Positions 31,209-40,951 of a DNA stretch of 64,000 nt are shown in pieces (positions within the stretch are counted from its first letter, which is position 1; every line of letters starts with the position of its first letter). The stretch covers positions 248,001-312,000 of the forward strand of contig NZ_LJSD01000011.1 in assembly GCF_001303895.1 (NCBI RefSeq), in the 5' to 3' direction. A model generated the notes under the pieces. The model ran no database searches and was not told the DNA's origin. It was given only the letters and a program-made list of their open reading frames with translations. Position numbers and translations under genes: made by a program. Origin of the DNA: Mesorhizobium sp. 1M-11 (GTDB lineage Bacteria > Pseudomonadota > Alphaproteobacteria > Rhizobiales > Rhizobiaceae).

Positions 31209-32828
31209 TCAGGCACTTGCCCTGAAGCGGGTCGAGTCGATTGCCGCGGCCATCAGCGTCTGCGTATACTTCTCGCGTGGGTGATCGAAGATTGCATCCG
31301 TTGGCCCTTCCTCGACGATCTTGCCCTGTTTCATGACGATGATGTAGTCAGCCATCGCCCGCACCACCGCAAGGTCGTGGCTGATGAACAGGTAGGACAG
31401 GTCGTGACCGGCCTGCAGTTTGCGCAGCAATTCCACGATCTGCTTCTGCACCGAACGATCAAGCGCCGAGGTCGGCTCGTCCAGAACCACCACTTTGGGC
31501 TTCAGGATCATCGCGCGGGCGATTGCGATACGCTGGCGCTGGCCGCCTGAAAATTCATGCGGATAGCGGTTGCGCATCACCGGATCGAGACCCACCTCCT
31601 TCAACGCCTCTATCGCACGCTTGTCCCGTTCCTTGGAGGACAGTGCGGGTTCATGCACCAGAAGCCCCTCGGTGATGATCTGGCCGACAGTCATGCGCGG
31701 CGACAGCGAACCGAAGGGATCCTGGAACACCAGCTGCAATTCGCGGCGCAGCGGCCGCATCGCCCGTTTGTCGGCACGAGAAATATCGTTGTCGCCGAAG
31801 CGGATCTGTCCGTCGCTCGGCAAAAGCCGCAGCAGAGCACGTCCGAGCGTCGACTTGCCGGAACCGGATTCACCGACGATGCCGATGGTCTGGTTGCGTC
31901 TGAGACGAATGGAAATGTCGTCGACGGCACGCAGGATGACAGGATCGCCGGCAAGGAACCCGCCGCCGATCTTGAAGGTAACCTCGACCTTGCGCCCTTC
32001 CAGGAGAACCGGAGCATCGGGCGCCGGTGGCGCCTTGTGGCCTGTTGGCTCTGCCGCCAGCAGCATCTTGGTATAAGGGTGCTGAGGGTTGGCAAAGAGC
32101 GTCGTCGCCTCGCCTTCTTCCACCACCTCGCCGGAGCGCATCACATAGACGCGGTCGGCGAAGCGGCGCACGATGCCGAGATCATGGGTGATGAAGACGA
32201 TGGCCATGCCGAGCTTCTTCTGCAGTTCGGCCAGCAACACCAGGATCTGGGCCTGGATGGTGACATCCAGCGCCGTCGTCGGCTCGTCGGCAATCAGGAT
32301 ATCCGGATCGTTGGCGAGCGCCATTGCGATCATCACGCGTTGGCGCTGGCCGCCCGACATCTCGTGCGGATAGGACTTCAACCGCCGCTCGGGATCGGGA
32401 ATGTGAACGAGGCGCAAGAGCTTCAGCGCCTCCTCGCGCGCTGCCTCCGCGCTCAAACCTCGATGCCGTCGGATCGGCTCCATCAGTTGGTTGCCGATCG
32501 TGTAAAGCGGGTCGAGCGAGGTCATCGGCTCCTGGAAGATCATGCTGATCTTGCGGCCACGTATCTTGTTGAGTTCGCGCTTGCTCATGGCGAGCAAGTT
32601 CGAGCCTCGATAGTCGACAGCGCCAGTCGCTTCGCCATTGGAGGCAAGCAGTCCCATCGCAGCCATCATGGTCTGGCTTTTGCCGGAGCCCGATTCACCG
32701 ACGACGGCGACGGTCTCGCCAGCTTTCACGTTGATGTTGATGCCCTTCACGGCTTCCACCGCACCATCGAGCGTGCGGAAACGAACCTTGAGGTCGCGAA
32801 CATCGAGGACGGTTTCTGCAGCAGCCAT
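31209..32828 (-). CDS. Oligopeptide ABC transporter, fused ATP-binding protein (OppDF type)
   Basis: Double ATPase of 539 residues that powers peptide import. Each half has Walker A ([10 protein letters not shown] near 45, [10 protein letters not shown] near 330), a signature motif ([30 protein letters not shown]) and Walker B with [12 protein letters not shown] or [11 protein letters not shown]. The fusion replaces separate OppD and OppF. The ATG before AAAETVLDV lies one base after the OppC stop; the longer frame overlaps that gene. Last gene of the operon. Confidence 0.93.
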   Translation of the reverse strand: MAAAETVLDVRDLKVRFRTLDGAVEAVKGININVKAGETVAVVGESGSGKSQTMMAAMGLLASNGEATGAVDYRGSNLLAMSKRELNKIRGRKISMIFQEPMTSLDPLYTIGNQLMEPIRRHRGLSAEAAREEALKLLRLVHIPDPERRLKSYPHEMSGGQRQRVMIAMALANDPDILIADEPTTALDVTIQAQILVLLAELQKKLGMAIVFITHDLGIVRRFADRVYVMRSGEVVEEGEATTLFANPQHPYTKMLLAAEPTGHKAPPAPDAPVLLEGRKVEVTFKIGGGFLAGDPVILRAVDDISIRLRRNQTIGIVGESGSGKSTLGRALLRLLPSDGQIRFGDNDISRADKRAMRPLRRELQLVFQDPFGSLSPRMTVGQIITEGLLVHEPALSSKERDKRAIEALKEVGLDPVMRNRYPHEFSGGQRQRIAIARAMILKPKVVVLDEPTSALDRSVQKQIVELLRKLQAGHDLSYLFISHDLAVVRAMADYIIVMKQGKIVEEGPTDAIFDHPREKYTQTLMAAAIDSTRFRASA

Positions 32829-32829
32829 C

Positions 32830-33957
32830 TCAACGATCCTTCGGGTCGAGCGCATCGCGCAGGCCATCACCGACGAAGTTCAGAGCGAACAGCGTCGAGA
32901 CGAGAAAGAAGGCGGGGAACAAAAGCAGCCAGTTGGCGGTGCCGATGTTCTTGGCGCCCGCGGAGATCAGCACCCCCCAGCTGGTCATCGGCTCCTGCAC
33001 GCCCAGCCCCAGGAAAGACAGGAAGCTTTCCAGGATGATGACCTGCGGCACCAGCAGCGTCATATAGATGACCACGGGGCCAAGCAGATTGGGAATGACA
33101 TGACGCAGAAGAATGCCGCGCTGGCCAACACCCAGTGCCTCAGCCGCTTGCACATATTCCTGCCGGCGGATCGACAATGCCTGTCCGCGCACGATGCGAG
33201 CCATATCCAGCCACAGCACCGCGCCGACCGCCAGGAACATCAGTACGAAGTTTCGCCCGAAGAAAACCACCAGCATGATGACGAAGAAGATGAAGGGTAG
33301 CGAATAAAGCACATCGACAATGCGCATCATCACTTCGTCGACCTTGCCGCCGGCGAAACCTGCCGTGGCGCCATAGAGCACGCCGATGACAACGGCGACG
33401 ACGCCGGCGAGCAGGCCGATGGCCAGAGAAATGCGCCCTGCCACCAAGGTGCGGGACAAAAGATCACGGCCGATATTGTCCGTTCCGAAGAAGAAGTATG
33501 CCTGCCGCACCGTCGTGCCGATGACGAGTTCGTTGCCTTCCGGCGACTTGCTCAGGACCTGCGCACCGTCGAACGTATCGGAGCGGTCGAGATAGCGCAG
33601 ATACCGTTCATCGATCGGCTTGGACGACATCAGCGTGATGGTGAGGTTGCCACCATCCTGTTTCACGTCCTTGACGTCGACACGCATCCGCCGGACCACG
33701 TCGTCCAGCGCCGTCTTGATCATTTCCTCCTTGGGATAGGCGGAAAAGCTGGGCGGGGTGCGCACATAGTCGGAATAGATCGTTGTGTACTGGTGCGGTA
33801 CGAACCATGGACCGACGATGCAGACCAGTCCCATCAGGATGAGATAGCAGAGGCTGATCATGGCGGCACGGTTTGCTTTCAACCGTGCCCAGGCATCGCC
33901 CCAGAGCGAACGACCTGCGACCGTTGGGGGAGCGGAGGTGGCTGCGATCTCAGTCAT
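32830..33957 (-). CDS. oppC: Oligopeptide ABC transporter permease (OppC type)
   Basis: Inner-membrane permease of 375 residues. After the first membrane segment (about 35-55) there is a soluble insert of roughly 95 residues, then five more segments with the EAA loop SIRRQEYVQAAEALGVGQRGILLRHVIPN that contacts the ATPase. The insert makes it longer than Escherichia coli OppC (about 300). The start overlaps OppB by eight bases. Confidence 0.92.
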   Translation of the reverse strand: MTEIAATSAPPTVAGRSLWGDAWARLKANRAAMISLCYLILMGLVCIVGPWFVPHQYTTIYSDYVRTPPSFSAYPKEEMIKTALDDVVRRMRVDVKDVKQDGGNLTITLMSSKPIDERYLRYLDRSDTFDGAQVLSKSPEGNELVIGTTVRQAYFFFGTDNIGRDLLSRTLVAGRISLAIGLLAGVVAVVIGVLYGATAGFAGGKVDEVMMRIVDVLYSLPFIFFVIMLVVFFGRNFVLMFLAVGAVLWLDMARIVRGQALSIRRQEYVQAAEALGVGQRGILLRHVIPNLLGPVVIYMTLLVPQVIILESFLSFLGLGVQEPMTSWGVLISAGAKNIGTANWLLLFPAFFLVSTLFALNFVGDGLRDALDPKDR

Positions 33958-34873
33958 AGCGCACCCTTGGGTCAACCACGGCGTAGAGAATATCGACGAT
34001 CAAGTTGAAGAGGATGGTGAAGATGGCGATCACCACCACAGTGCCCATCACCAGCGTGTAGTCGCGGTTGAGTGCGGCATCGACGAAGTAGCGGCCTACA
34101 CCGGGGATCGAGAAGATCGTTTCCACGACAATGGAGCCGGTGAGCAACGCCGCCGCGGCAGGTCCAGCATACGAGACGATCGGCAAAAGCGCACCGCGCA
34201 AGGCGTGCTTGACCACCACCGACCAATCGGAAAGACCAAGCGCGCGTGCCGTTCGGATGTGATGCGATCGCAGGGATTCGATCATAGAGCCGCGCATCAG
34301 GCGCGCCACGATGGCGATCTGGGGCAAGGCCAGCGTGAGCACCGGGCCAATTTTGTTGATCAAGGCGCCATCACCCCAGCCCCCGATGGGTAGCAGCTTC
34401 CAGCTCAGCCCAAAGACAAGCTGGATCAAAGGCGCGATCACGAAGGTCGGAATGGTGGATCCGGCTGTTGCGACCGCGATGACGGCGTAGTCGCCAGCCT
34501 TGTTCTGGTTGAGCGCGGCCACCACACCGAGGATGGAGCCCAGGATCAGTGCCAAGATCAAAGCAGAAGCGCCGAGCTGAACCGAGATCGGCAGGCCCTT
34601 CCAGAACAGCTCGCCCACGGTGAAATCAGGCAGATTGTAGCTCGGGCCGAAACTGCCATGCAGCAAGTTGTTGAGATAGTTCAGATATTGTTTCCAGAGC
34701 GGATCATTGAGACCGAACTGGGCCTCAAGATTGGCCTTGATGACGGGGCTCAGCCCGCGCTCCTGGTTGAAGGGGCCTCCGGGTGCCACCCGGATCAGGA
34801 AGAACGCCAGCGTAACGATCACGAATAGCGTTGGGATGGCGGTCAAAAGCCGCCGGAAGACATAAATCAACAT
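33950..34873 (-). CDS. oppB: Oligopeptide ABC transporter permease (OppB type)
   Basis: Inner-membrane permease of 307 residues with about six membrane segments. The N-terminus MLIYVFRRLLTAIPTLFVIVTLAFFLIRVAPGGPF is typical of OppB, and the EAA loop is SHHIRTARALGLSDWSVVVKHALRGALLP. It pairs with OppC to form the channel. Placed between oppA and oppC. Confidence 0.94.
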   Translation of the reverse strand: MLIYVFRRLLTAIPTLFVIVTLAFFLIRVAPGGPFNQERGLSPVIKANLEAQFGLNDPLWKQYLNYLNNLLHGSFGPSYNLPDFTVGELFWKGLPISVQLGASALILALILGSILGVVAALNQNKAGDYAVIAVATAGSTIPTFVIAPLIQLVFGLSWKLLPIGGWGDGALINKIGPVLTLALPQIAIVARLMRGSMIESLRSHHIRTARALGLSDWSVVVKHALRGALLPIVSYAGPAAAALLTGSIVVETIFSIPGVGRYFVDAALNRDYTLVMGTVVVIAIFTILFNLIVDILYAVVDPRVRYD

Positions 34874-34889
34874 TGTCGCCAGACCTCAC

Positions 34890-34990
34890 TAGAGCGTTTC
34901 CGTTTTTCACGGAAACGCGGAAACGCTCTAACTCGTTGTTTTTTCGCAATTCCGGACGGAAAACCGCTACGCACTTTTCCTGGAATTGCT
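34890..34990. repeat. Palindromic intergenic repeat element
   Basis: Begins TAGAGCGTTTCCG, followed by inverted copies (ACGGAAACGC, GGAAACGCTCTA), and ends with a second hairpin whose arms are CAATTCC and GGAATTG. A related copy lies at 43603-43635. It sits between oppA and oppB in the operon, so it could also process or stabilise the message. Confidence 0.75.
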
Positions 34991-35000
34991 CCAGCGAGAG

Positions 35001-35030
35001 AAAACCGCCGCCTCCTGTCGGAGACGGCGG
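35001..35030 (-). terminator. Terminator or attenuator after oppA
   Basis: On the minus strand arms CCGCCGTCTCC and GGAGGCGGCGG with a four-base loop are followed by TTTTCTC. It lies just past the oppA stop and ahead of oppB, so partial termination would give more binding protein than permease, as usual for such operons. Confidence 0.7.
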
Positions 35031-35040
35031 CCCACTCAGA

Positions 35041-36636
35041 TTATTGGTCTTTGCTGATGAAGCGCGAAGGATGCACGTCCATGACGTTGTCTTCAAAACC
35101 GTGCAACTTCGGGGAGACGATGTTGTGGAAGCTGTAGTAGAGCAGCGGAATCTGACCAACTTCGTCGATCAGAACGCGCTCGGCTTCACTGAGCAGCTTC
35201 ATACGTTCTTCCGGATTGCCGCCAGCGGCGGCAGCCTTGTTCATGGCTTCTTCGAATTTCGGGCTGTTGTAGCTCGAATAGTTGTTGCCGCTGTCCTTGC
35301 GCGTGATGCCCAGGAAGGTTTCCGGATCCTGATAATCGGCGATCCAGGCGGCGCGGGCAACGTCGTAGTTGCCCTTCTGCTCGAGGAAGCCGTAGTGGGT
35401 CTTGGTGTCGGTGTTGAGCAGCGTCACCTCGATGCCCAGCGGTTTCAACTGTTCCTGGATGGCGACCGCCGTGTTCTTATGGTTCTCGGAGGTGTTGTAG
35501 CGGATTTCCATTTTCAACGGATTGCTCGGACCGTAGCCGAGCTTCTCCAGGACCTTCTTGGCTTCGTCCTCCCGGTCAATCTGCGACTTTTCCGCGAACG
35601 TGGCCATGGCTGGCGTGTAGCCCTTGATGCCAGGAGGCACCATCGAATAGCCGGGGAACATTGAATTGTTCCAGACCTTCTCAGCCAGGAAGTCGCGGTC
35701 GATGGCCTCGGAAACGGCGTTGCGCAGTTCCACATTGTCCCAAGGCTTCTTGTCGGTCTTGATCGCGTAATAATAGGTGCCGAGATAAGGCGCGACGCGG
35801 ATCTGATCGCCGAACTTCGCCTTGAGGTCAGGCAACTGCTCGGTCGGCAGATCGTCGTAGCTATCCATCTCGCCGGCTTCGAAGCGCTTCATCGCCGAGG
35901 AGCGGTCTTCGGTCGGGATGAAGTTGACCACGTCGATCTTGACGTTGGCGGCATCGTGGAATTTCGGGTTCTTGACCATCTTGATGTGGTCGTTCGGCAC
36001 CCATTCGGCCAGCGTGTAGGCGCCGTTGGAAACCAGCTTGCCCGGCTTGACCCACTCCGCACCCAGCTTTTCGATAGAGGCCTTGTTGACCGGATAGGCC
36101 GCCTGGTGTGTCAGCATTTCGAGGAAATAAGGCGTCGGCGCGTTGAGCTTGACCTCGAGGGTCTGCGGATCGACGGCCTTGATGCCCATCTCTTCGGGCT
36201 TGGCCTTGCCTTTGTTGACGTCTTCGGCCTTGACGACCGGATACAGCATCGAGGCGTATTCAGCACCAGTCGCCGGGTCTTCGAGACGGTGGAAGGCATA
36301 GACGAAATCATCCGCCGTCACTGGGCTACCGTCGGACCAGACGGCATCCTTGCGCAGCTTGAAAGTGTACGTCTTGCCGTCGTCGGAGATCGTCCAGCTT
36401 TCCGCGGCACCCGGGATGAGGTCGGCCTTGGCGTCCTGCATGACCAAGCCTTCGAACAGATCGCGCAGCACGTGGGCTTCATAGACCGTCGACGTCTTGT
36501 GCGGATCGACCGTTTCCGGCTCGGCGGCGCTGCCGCGATTATAGACCACTTCGGCGAAGGCCGCCGAATGGAAGGCGCCGCTCGCCAAGGCGAGCGTAGA
36601 GGCGAACACCGTCGCCTTCAGCATGGTTTTCAGCAT
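35041..36636 (-). CDS. oppA: Oligopeptide ABC transporter substrate-binding protein (OppA type)
   Basis: Periplasmic binding protein of 531 residues for peptides. The signal peptide is MLKTMLKATVFASTLALASG to AFA; the mature start EVVYNRGSAAEPETVDPHKT and RDLFEGLVMQDAK are typical of OppA/MppA proteins. GGGAGAA lies eight bases before the ATG; the longer frame upstream is not protein-like. First gene of the opp operon. Confidence 0.93.
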   Translation of the reverse strand: MLKTMLKATVFASTLALASGAFHSAAFAEVVYNRGSAAEPETVDPHKTSTVYEAHVLRDLFEGLVMQDAKADLIPGAAESWTISDDGKTYTFKLRKDAVWSDGSPVTADDFVYAFHRLEDPATGAEYASMLYPVVKAEDVNKGKAKPEEMGIKAVDPQTLEVKLNAPTPYFLEMLTHQAAYPVNKASIEKLGAEWVKPGKLVSNGAYTLAEWVPNDHIKMVKNPKFHDAANVKIDVVNFIPTEDRSSAMKRFEAGEMDSYDDLPTEQLPDLKAKFGDQIRVAPYLGTYYYAIKTDKKPWDNVELRNAVSEAIDRDFLAEKVWNNSMFPGYSMVPPGIKGYTPAMATFAEKSQIDREDEAKKVLEKLGYGPSNPLKMEIRYNTSENHKNTAVAIQEQLKPLGIEVTLLNTDTKTHYGFLEQKGNYDVARAAWIADYQDPETFLGITRKDSGNNYSSYNSPKFEEAMNKAAAAGGNPEERMKLLSEAERVLIDEVGQIPLLYYSFHNIVSPKLHGFEDNVMDVHPSRFISKDQ

Positions 36637-37014
36637 GGAATCAATTCTCCCTTTCTCATGCGGACCGGCTTTGCCTGGCCCGCGGGACGTTGACGCCCGC
36701 AGGCCGTTCACCGACCTCTCCTGGGGCGAGCCGCGGTTCCCTCTCCGCAGCAGATGGGGAGACACTAACGCCGCGAATTTTTATTTCAACACACCTTAAA
36801 CCTTCCCCAACGTCATCCGTCAGGGATAGTTGTGCAGATGTTTCGAAAGATTAATAAAATCAAATACGTAACCCATAGCTAACCATTATTTGGCTTATCG
36901 TTGCAAAAACCCAGCTTGTTTGACACTCGCCTAAAATATTAATGTGACATTAAGCAACCCCCGGTTACTTTCGAATGTACTTTTGTAGGCTTTTCTTTTT
37001 AGGCGGGAGAAAAC
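36637..37014. promoter_or_regulatory. Divergent upstream region of oppA and the TadE gene
   Basis: AT-rich compared with its flanks, especially 36830-36990. TTGACA at 36920-36925 followed by AT-rich bases is a likely -35 for the plus-strand TadE gene, though no good -10 at standard distance was found. GGGAG lies before the TadE start. No gene is seen on either strand. Confidence 0.45.
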
Positions 37015-37476
37015 ATGCATAGTATACGAGGAAGCTCAACTTTCCCTATCTGCTCGAAAATTTCGAGATGGAAAGATAATGACGACGGAACTTCGGCAAT
37101 TGAATTTGCTTTGCTTGCGCCGCTGTTCATTCTCTTTTTGCTCGGAATGGTTGCATACGGCATTTATTTTGGTGCCAGCCATTCCGTCCAGCAGATCGCG
37201 GCGGATGCAGCCCGTACCGCGGTCGCCGGGCTGAACCAGACCGAGCGTCAGTCGCTCGTTACCACGTTCCTGGCCAACAACGCGGCCGGCTATCCGTTTG
37301 TCGATGCCAGCAAACTTACGGTGGTCGCCAAGGACAGCACAGCCGATGGTAGCCAGTTCGTGGTCTCCGTCACCTATGATGCGCGCAACCTGCCGATCTG
37401 GAATCTCCTGTCCGGCCTGCCGTTGCCGGGCACCAACATCGCGCGCCAATCCACGATCCGCGTCGGGGGCATATGA
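37015..37476 (+). CDS. TadE-like pilus-assembly protein
   Basis: A 153-residue membrane protein with the TadE signature DDGTSAIEFALLAPLFILFLLGMVAYGIYFGASHSVQQIAADAARTAVAG; the Glu in AIEF marks the prepilin-peptidase type cleavage region. The remaining part would be extracytoplasmic. It is coupled to the TadG-like gene by an ATGA overlap. No other tad genes are seen nearby. Confidence 0.88.
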   Translation: MHSIRGSSTFPICSKISRWKDNDDGTSAIEFALLAPLFILFLLGMVAYGIYFGASHSVQQIAADAARTAVAGLNQTERQSLVTTFLANNAAGYPFVDASKLTVVAKDSTADGSQFVVSVTYDARNLPIWNLLSGLPLPGTNIARQSTIRVGGI

Positions 37477-39254
37477 TGCGCATCCTTTCCAGCTTGATCG
37501 CTGTGAGCCGGCGTTTCCTGCCGGACCGCAGCGCGAACTTTGCTGTCATGACGGCATTGTGCACGCCGGTAGCGCTGGCGCTCATGGCAGTCGCGATCGA
37601 TGAGGGCTCGCTTTATACCGAGCGGCGCGAAACACAATCGATCACCGACCTTGCCGCGATTGCTGCCGGCTCCAATATCGCCAAGGCCGAGCAGGCTGTG
37701 CTGAATACGTTGAACGACAATGGATTGACTGGCTCCACTGTCGGCACCGGAGCGCCGACGCCCGGCAAGCCGGTGGCGAATGTCGTACGCGGTCGCTACA
37801 CGCCGACGGCGGCCGTCGGCCAGCGCTTTCAGGCTGGCGAGCAACCCTACAACGCGGTTTCCGTTTCGGTGCGCAGGATCGGAACGATGTATTTCGGCAC
37901 TGCCTTTATGAGCGCCCCCACAATCGGGACCACCGCAATTGCGTCCACTACGCCACAAGCCGCATTTTCGATCGGCTCGAGGCTGGCTTCTGTGGACACC
38001 AGCAAGAGCCCGTTGCTCAACACGTTGCTCGGCAAGCTGCTTGGCACCAATGTTGCGCTGAATGCAATGGATTACAATTCGCTGCTTGCCGCCGACGTGA
38101 ATGTTCTGTCGTTTCTCGACCAACTCGCTATCAAGCTCAACCTCACCGGCGTCAGCTATTCGGACGTTCTGAGCACCAAAGTCACCATCGGACAGATCCT
38201 TGGTGCGTTGGCCAGCGTACCGGGGCTGGATTCGCGCAGTCAGCTTGCGCTGAAAACGCTTGCGGCGGGCGCAACCAATTCAATCGAGATACCGCTCAAG
38301 ACGCTTGTCGACCTCGGCAATGTCGGGCGCCTCGGCGTCGGCCAACGCCCCGCGGGCCTGACCGTCGATGCCGGCGTGTTCGACCTGATCTCGGCCGCGG
38401 CCGAATTGGCAAACGGCGGCAAACAGATCGATCTCGCTACGCTCGTCAATATTCCCAACGTGTTGAGCATCTCTGTTCTTCTTGCAGTCGGTGAACCCCC
38501 TCAATCGAGCCCCTGGTTCAGAGTTGGACAAAAGGGCTCAGTGGTACGCACCGCCCAGACGCGGCTTAAACTGGTCGTCAAGCTTCTTCCGCCCTCTAAC
38601 GAGATCGACACGGGTGTTACCCTTGTGGGAAGCAGCAAGTCGGTGATCACCCTGCCTGTCCATGTCGAACTTGCCTATGCCGAGGCAACCCTTACCGACA
38701 TCAACTGCCCCACGGGACAGCCATCAAGCCGCACAGTCGCGATCGCAGCGCGGCCCGGTATTGGTAAAGTTAAGATCGCTGAGACCGATGGAACGGGGTT
38801 CGCCGACTTTACAAAGCCGCAGAGCTTCACCCCCACTCCGCTTGTCGACCTCAGCATCAAACTGTTGTTCATCCAGCTCGGCGTTTTAAAGGTAAATGCT
38901 TACGCGAATATCGATATAGGAAACACAATAACAACACCGCTAAGCTTCAACAACAACGATATAACCCTGAAGATAGCAAAGAATGTAAAATCCACAAATT
39001 TCACGAATTCAGCAACCTCTTCACTGCTTGGAAATCTGAGTCTTAGTGCAAGTGCCCTAGGGCTTGATCTGGGAGCGATAACAAACCTCCTTACCGGAAC
39101 AGTTCTCCCGGCACTTGTTCCTGTATTGCAGTTGGTAACCACGCCACTGGACAACCTACTCGCAGGATTGCTCTCGTCCCTCGGCATAGGTCTCGGCGAA
39201 GCCGATGTCCGCGTCACCGGTGCCAGTTGCGGACAATCGGTTCTTGTGCAGTAG
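37473..39254 (+). CDS. TadG-like pilus-associated protein
   Basis: A 593-residue protein with an N-terminal TadG-like membrane anchor (FAVMTALCTPVALALMAVAIDEGSLYTERRETQSITDLAAIAAGS), then a long extracytoplasmic region rich in Ser, Thr, Asn and Leu. No von Willebrand A domain is visible, unlike many TadG proteins. The last 150 codons look more AT-rich than the rest. It partners the TadE-like gene. Confidence 0.82.
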   Translation: MMRILSSLIAVSRRFLPDRSANFAVMTALCTPVALALMAVAIDEGSLYTERRETQSITDLAAIAAGSNIAKAEQAVLNTLNDNGLTGSTVGTGAPTPGKPVANVVRGRYTPTAAVGQRFQAGEQPYNAVSVSVRRIGTMYFGTAFMSAPTIGTTAIASTTPQAAFSIGSRLASVDTSKSPLLNTLLGKLLGTNVALNAMDYNSLLAADVNVLSFLDQLAIKLNLTGVSYSDVLSTKVTIGQILGALASVPGLDSRSQLALKTLAAGATNSIEIPLKTLVDLGNVGRLGVGQRPAGLTVDAGVFDLISAAAELANGGKQIDLATLVNIPNVLSISVLLAVGEPPQSSPWFRVGQKGSVVRTAQTRLKLVVKLLPPSNEIDTGVTLVGSSKSVITLPVHVELAYAEATLTDINCPTGQPSSRTVAIAARPGIGKVKIAETDGTGFADFTKPQSFTPTPLVDLSIKLLFIQLGVLKVNAYANIDIGNTITTPLSFNNNDITLKIAKNVKSTNFTNSATSSLLGNLSLSASALGLDLGAITNLLTGTVLPALVPVLQLVTTPLDNLLAGLLSSLGIGLGEADVRVTGASCGQSVLVQ

Positions 39255-39277
39255 ACGCGCTTCTTCGCCGACACGCG

Positions 39278-39320
39278 ACAACAGGCGGAAGACCTGAAGA
39301 AGTTTTCCGCCTGTTGTTTT
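39278..39320. terminator. Bidirectional Rho-independent terminator
   Basis: Arms ACAACAGGCGGAA and TTCCGCCTGTTGT flank a 13-base loop, followed by TTTT on the plus strand and preceded by a short A-poor run. It separates the TadG-like gene from the convergent alpha-glucosidase gene. Confidence 0.82.
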
Positions 39321-39322
39321 GA

Positions 39323-40951
39323 TCAGGCCAGCTTACCGAGAAACGCACCTAACGGCGTCAGCGACATGCCCCCCTCGACGAGCACCAGCGGCGCTCCCGC
39401 AAAATTTAGCACCTCGCCGATTTCGATTCCGCTCGGCAACGGCCAGACAGTGCTCGCATGAGCAAAGTTGAAGACACATAACAGCGTCTCGCCTGCCACT
39501 TCTCTCACGAAGGCGAGCACATCGCCCTCCGTATCAAGGAAACGGATCGAGCCTGTCGCTAGTACCGGATGCTCTCGCCGCAACGCCAACACCGCGCGAT
39601 ACACGGCAAGCACGCTGGCATCGCTGCCGTTCTGGACATCAACGGCGCGAGCGCTGTGCTCATCCGGCACGGGGAGCCACGGCTTTGCTGTTGAAAAGCC
39701 TGCATTCTCGGAACCAGCCTCCCAAGGCATCGGCGTACGGCAGCCGTCGCGTCCCTTGAAACCTGGCCAGAAGCGGATGCCGTAGGGATCGCGCAGATCC
39801 TCGAAGGCAAGCTCAGTCTCGGTCAGTCCAAGCTCCTCGCCCTGGTAGAGACAGATTGAGCCGCGCAGGCAGGCGATCAATCGGAAGGCGAATTTCGCCA
39901 CCGCGTCGGCGTCTCCGCCGGGAGGCGTCCAGCGGCTGACATGACGAACGACATCGTGGTTCGAAAAAGCCCAGCAGGCCCACCCCTCCGGTGCGGCGGC
40001 CTCAAACGCTTCAACGCAGCCGCGCACATGCGCAGCCGAAAAGCCCTGTCCGAGGAGGTCGAAGGTGTAGCACATGTTGAGGCGGTCGTTGCCCGACGTA
40101 TAGGCCGCCATGGTCTGCAGCGAGCGGCCCTCATCACCCACTTCGCCGACCACGGCGCGGTCGCCATATTCATCGATCAAGCCTCGGAAACGCTTCAGGA
40201 ATTCGAGATTTTCCGGCCGCGTCTTGTCGAACAGATGCTCCTGGAAAAGATAGGGATTGGTTTCGGTCAGCGTGCCGGCAAGGCTCGCTGGCAAGGGCGG
40301 ATTGGAACGAAGCCAACGATCGTGAACATAGTAGTTCACCGTATCGAGGCGAAAACCGTCGACGCCGCGCTCCAGCCAGAATCGTACGCTGTCCAGAAGC
40401 GCATCCTGCACCGCCGGGTTGTGAAAGTTGAGATCTGGCTGCGCGGCGAGGAAATTGTGCATGTAGTACTGCCGCCGCGTCGCGTCCCATTCCCAGGCCG
40501 GGCCACCAAACACCGACAGCCAGTTGTTGGGAGGCGAGCCATCCGGCTTTGCATCGGCCCAGACGTACCAGTCCGCCTTTTCGTTATCGCGGCTGGAACG
40601 GCTTTCCCGAAACCAATCATGCTGATCGGAAGTATGCGACAGCACCTGATCGATGATCACCTTCAATCCCAGCCGGTGCGCTTCGGCCAGCAGCGCGTCG
40701 AAATCGTCCAATGAGCCGAAGATGGGATCAACGGCTCGATAATCGGAGACATCGTAGCCCATATCGGCCATCGGCGACTTGAAGAACGGTGAGAGCCAGA
40801 TTGCATCGACGCCGAGCGAGGCGACATGGGCAAGCCGCGCCGTAACGCCCCTGAGGTCGCCGCTGCCATCACCGGTCGTATCCTGAAAGGATCGAGGATA
40901 GATCTGGTAAATAACGCAGCCGCGCCACCATTCGGTTCCGGGATTGGTCAT
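39323..40951 (-). CDS. Alpha-glucosidase, GH13 family
   Basis: Hydrolyses alpha-glucosidic bonds in oligosaccharides. The 542-residue enzyme has the GH13 motifs: GVDGFRLDTVN with nucleophile Asp 203, VVGEVGDEG with acid/base Glu 270, and FSNHDVVRH with Asp 333; the N-terminus WWRGCVIYQIYPRSFQDTTGDGSGDL is typical of oligo-1,6-glucosidases. No signal peptide, so cytoplasmic. The start overlaps the glgX stop as ATGA, giving a coupled pair. Confidence 0.92.
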   Translation of the reverse strand: MTNPGTEWWRGCVIYQIYPRSFQDTTGDGSGDLRGVTARLAHVASLGVDAIWLSPFFKSPMADMGYDVSDYRAVDPIFGSLDDFDALLAEAHRLGLKVIIDQVLSHTSDQHDWFRESRSSRDNEKADWYVWADAKPDGSPPNNWLSVFGGPAWEWDATRRQYYMHNFLAAQPDLNFHNPAVQDALLDSVRFWLERGVDGFRLDTVNYYVHDRWLRSNPPLPASLAGTLTETNPYLFQEHLFDKTRPENLEFLKRFRGLIDEYGDRAVVGEVGDEGRSLQTMAAYTSGNDRLNMCYTFDLLGQGFSAAHVRGCVEAFEAAAPEGWACWAFSNHDVVRHVSRWTPPGGDADAVAKFAFRLIACLRGSICLYQGEELGLTETELAFEDLRDPYGIRFWPGFKGRDGCRTPMPWEAGSENAGFSTAKPWLPVPDEHSARAVDVQNGSDASVLAVYRAVLALRREHPVLATGSIRFLDTEGDVLAFVREVAGETLLCVFNFAHASTVWPLPSGIEIGEVLNFAGAPLVLVEGGMSLTPLGAFLGKLA

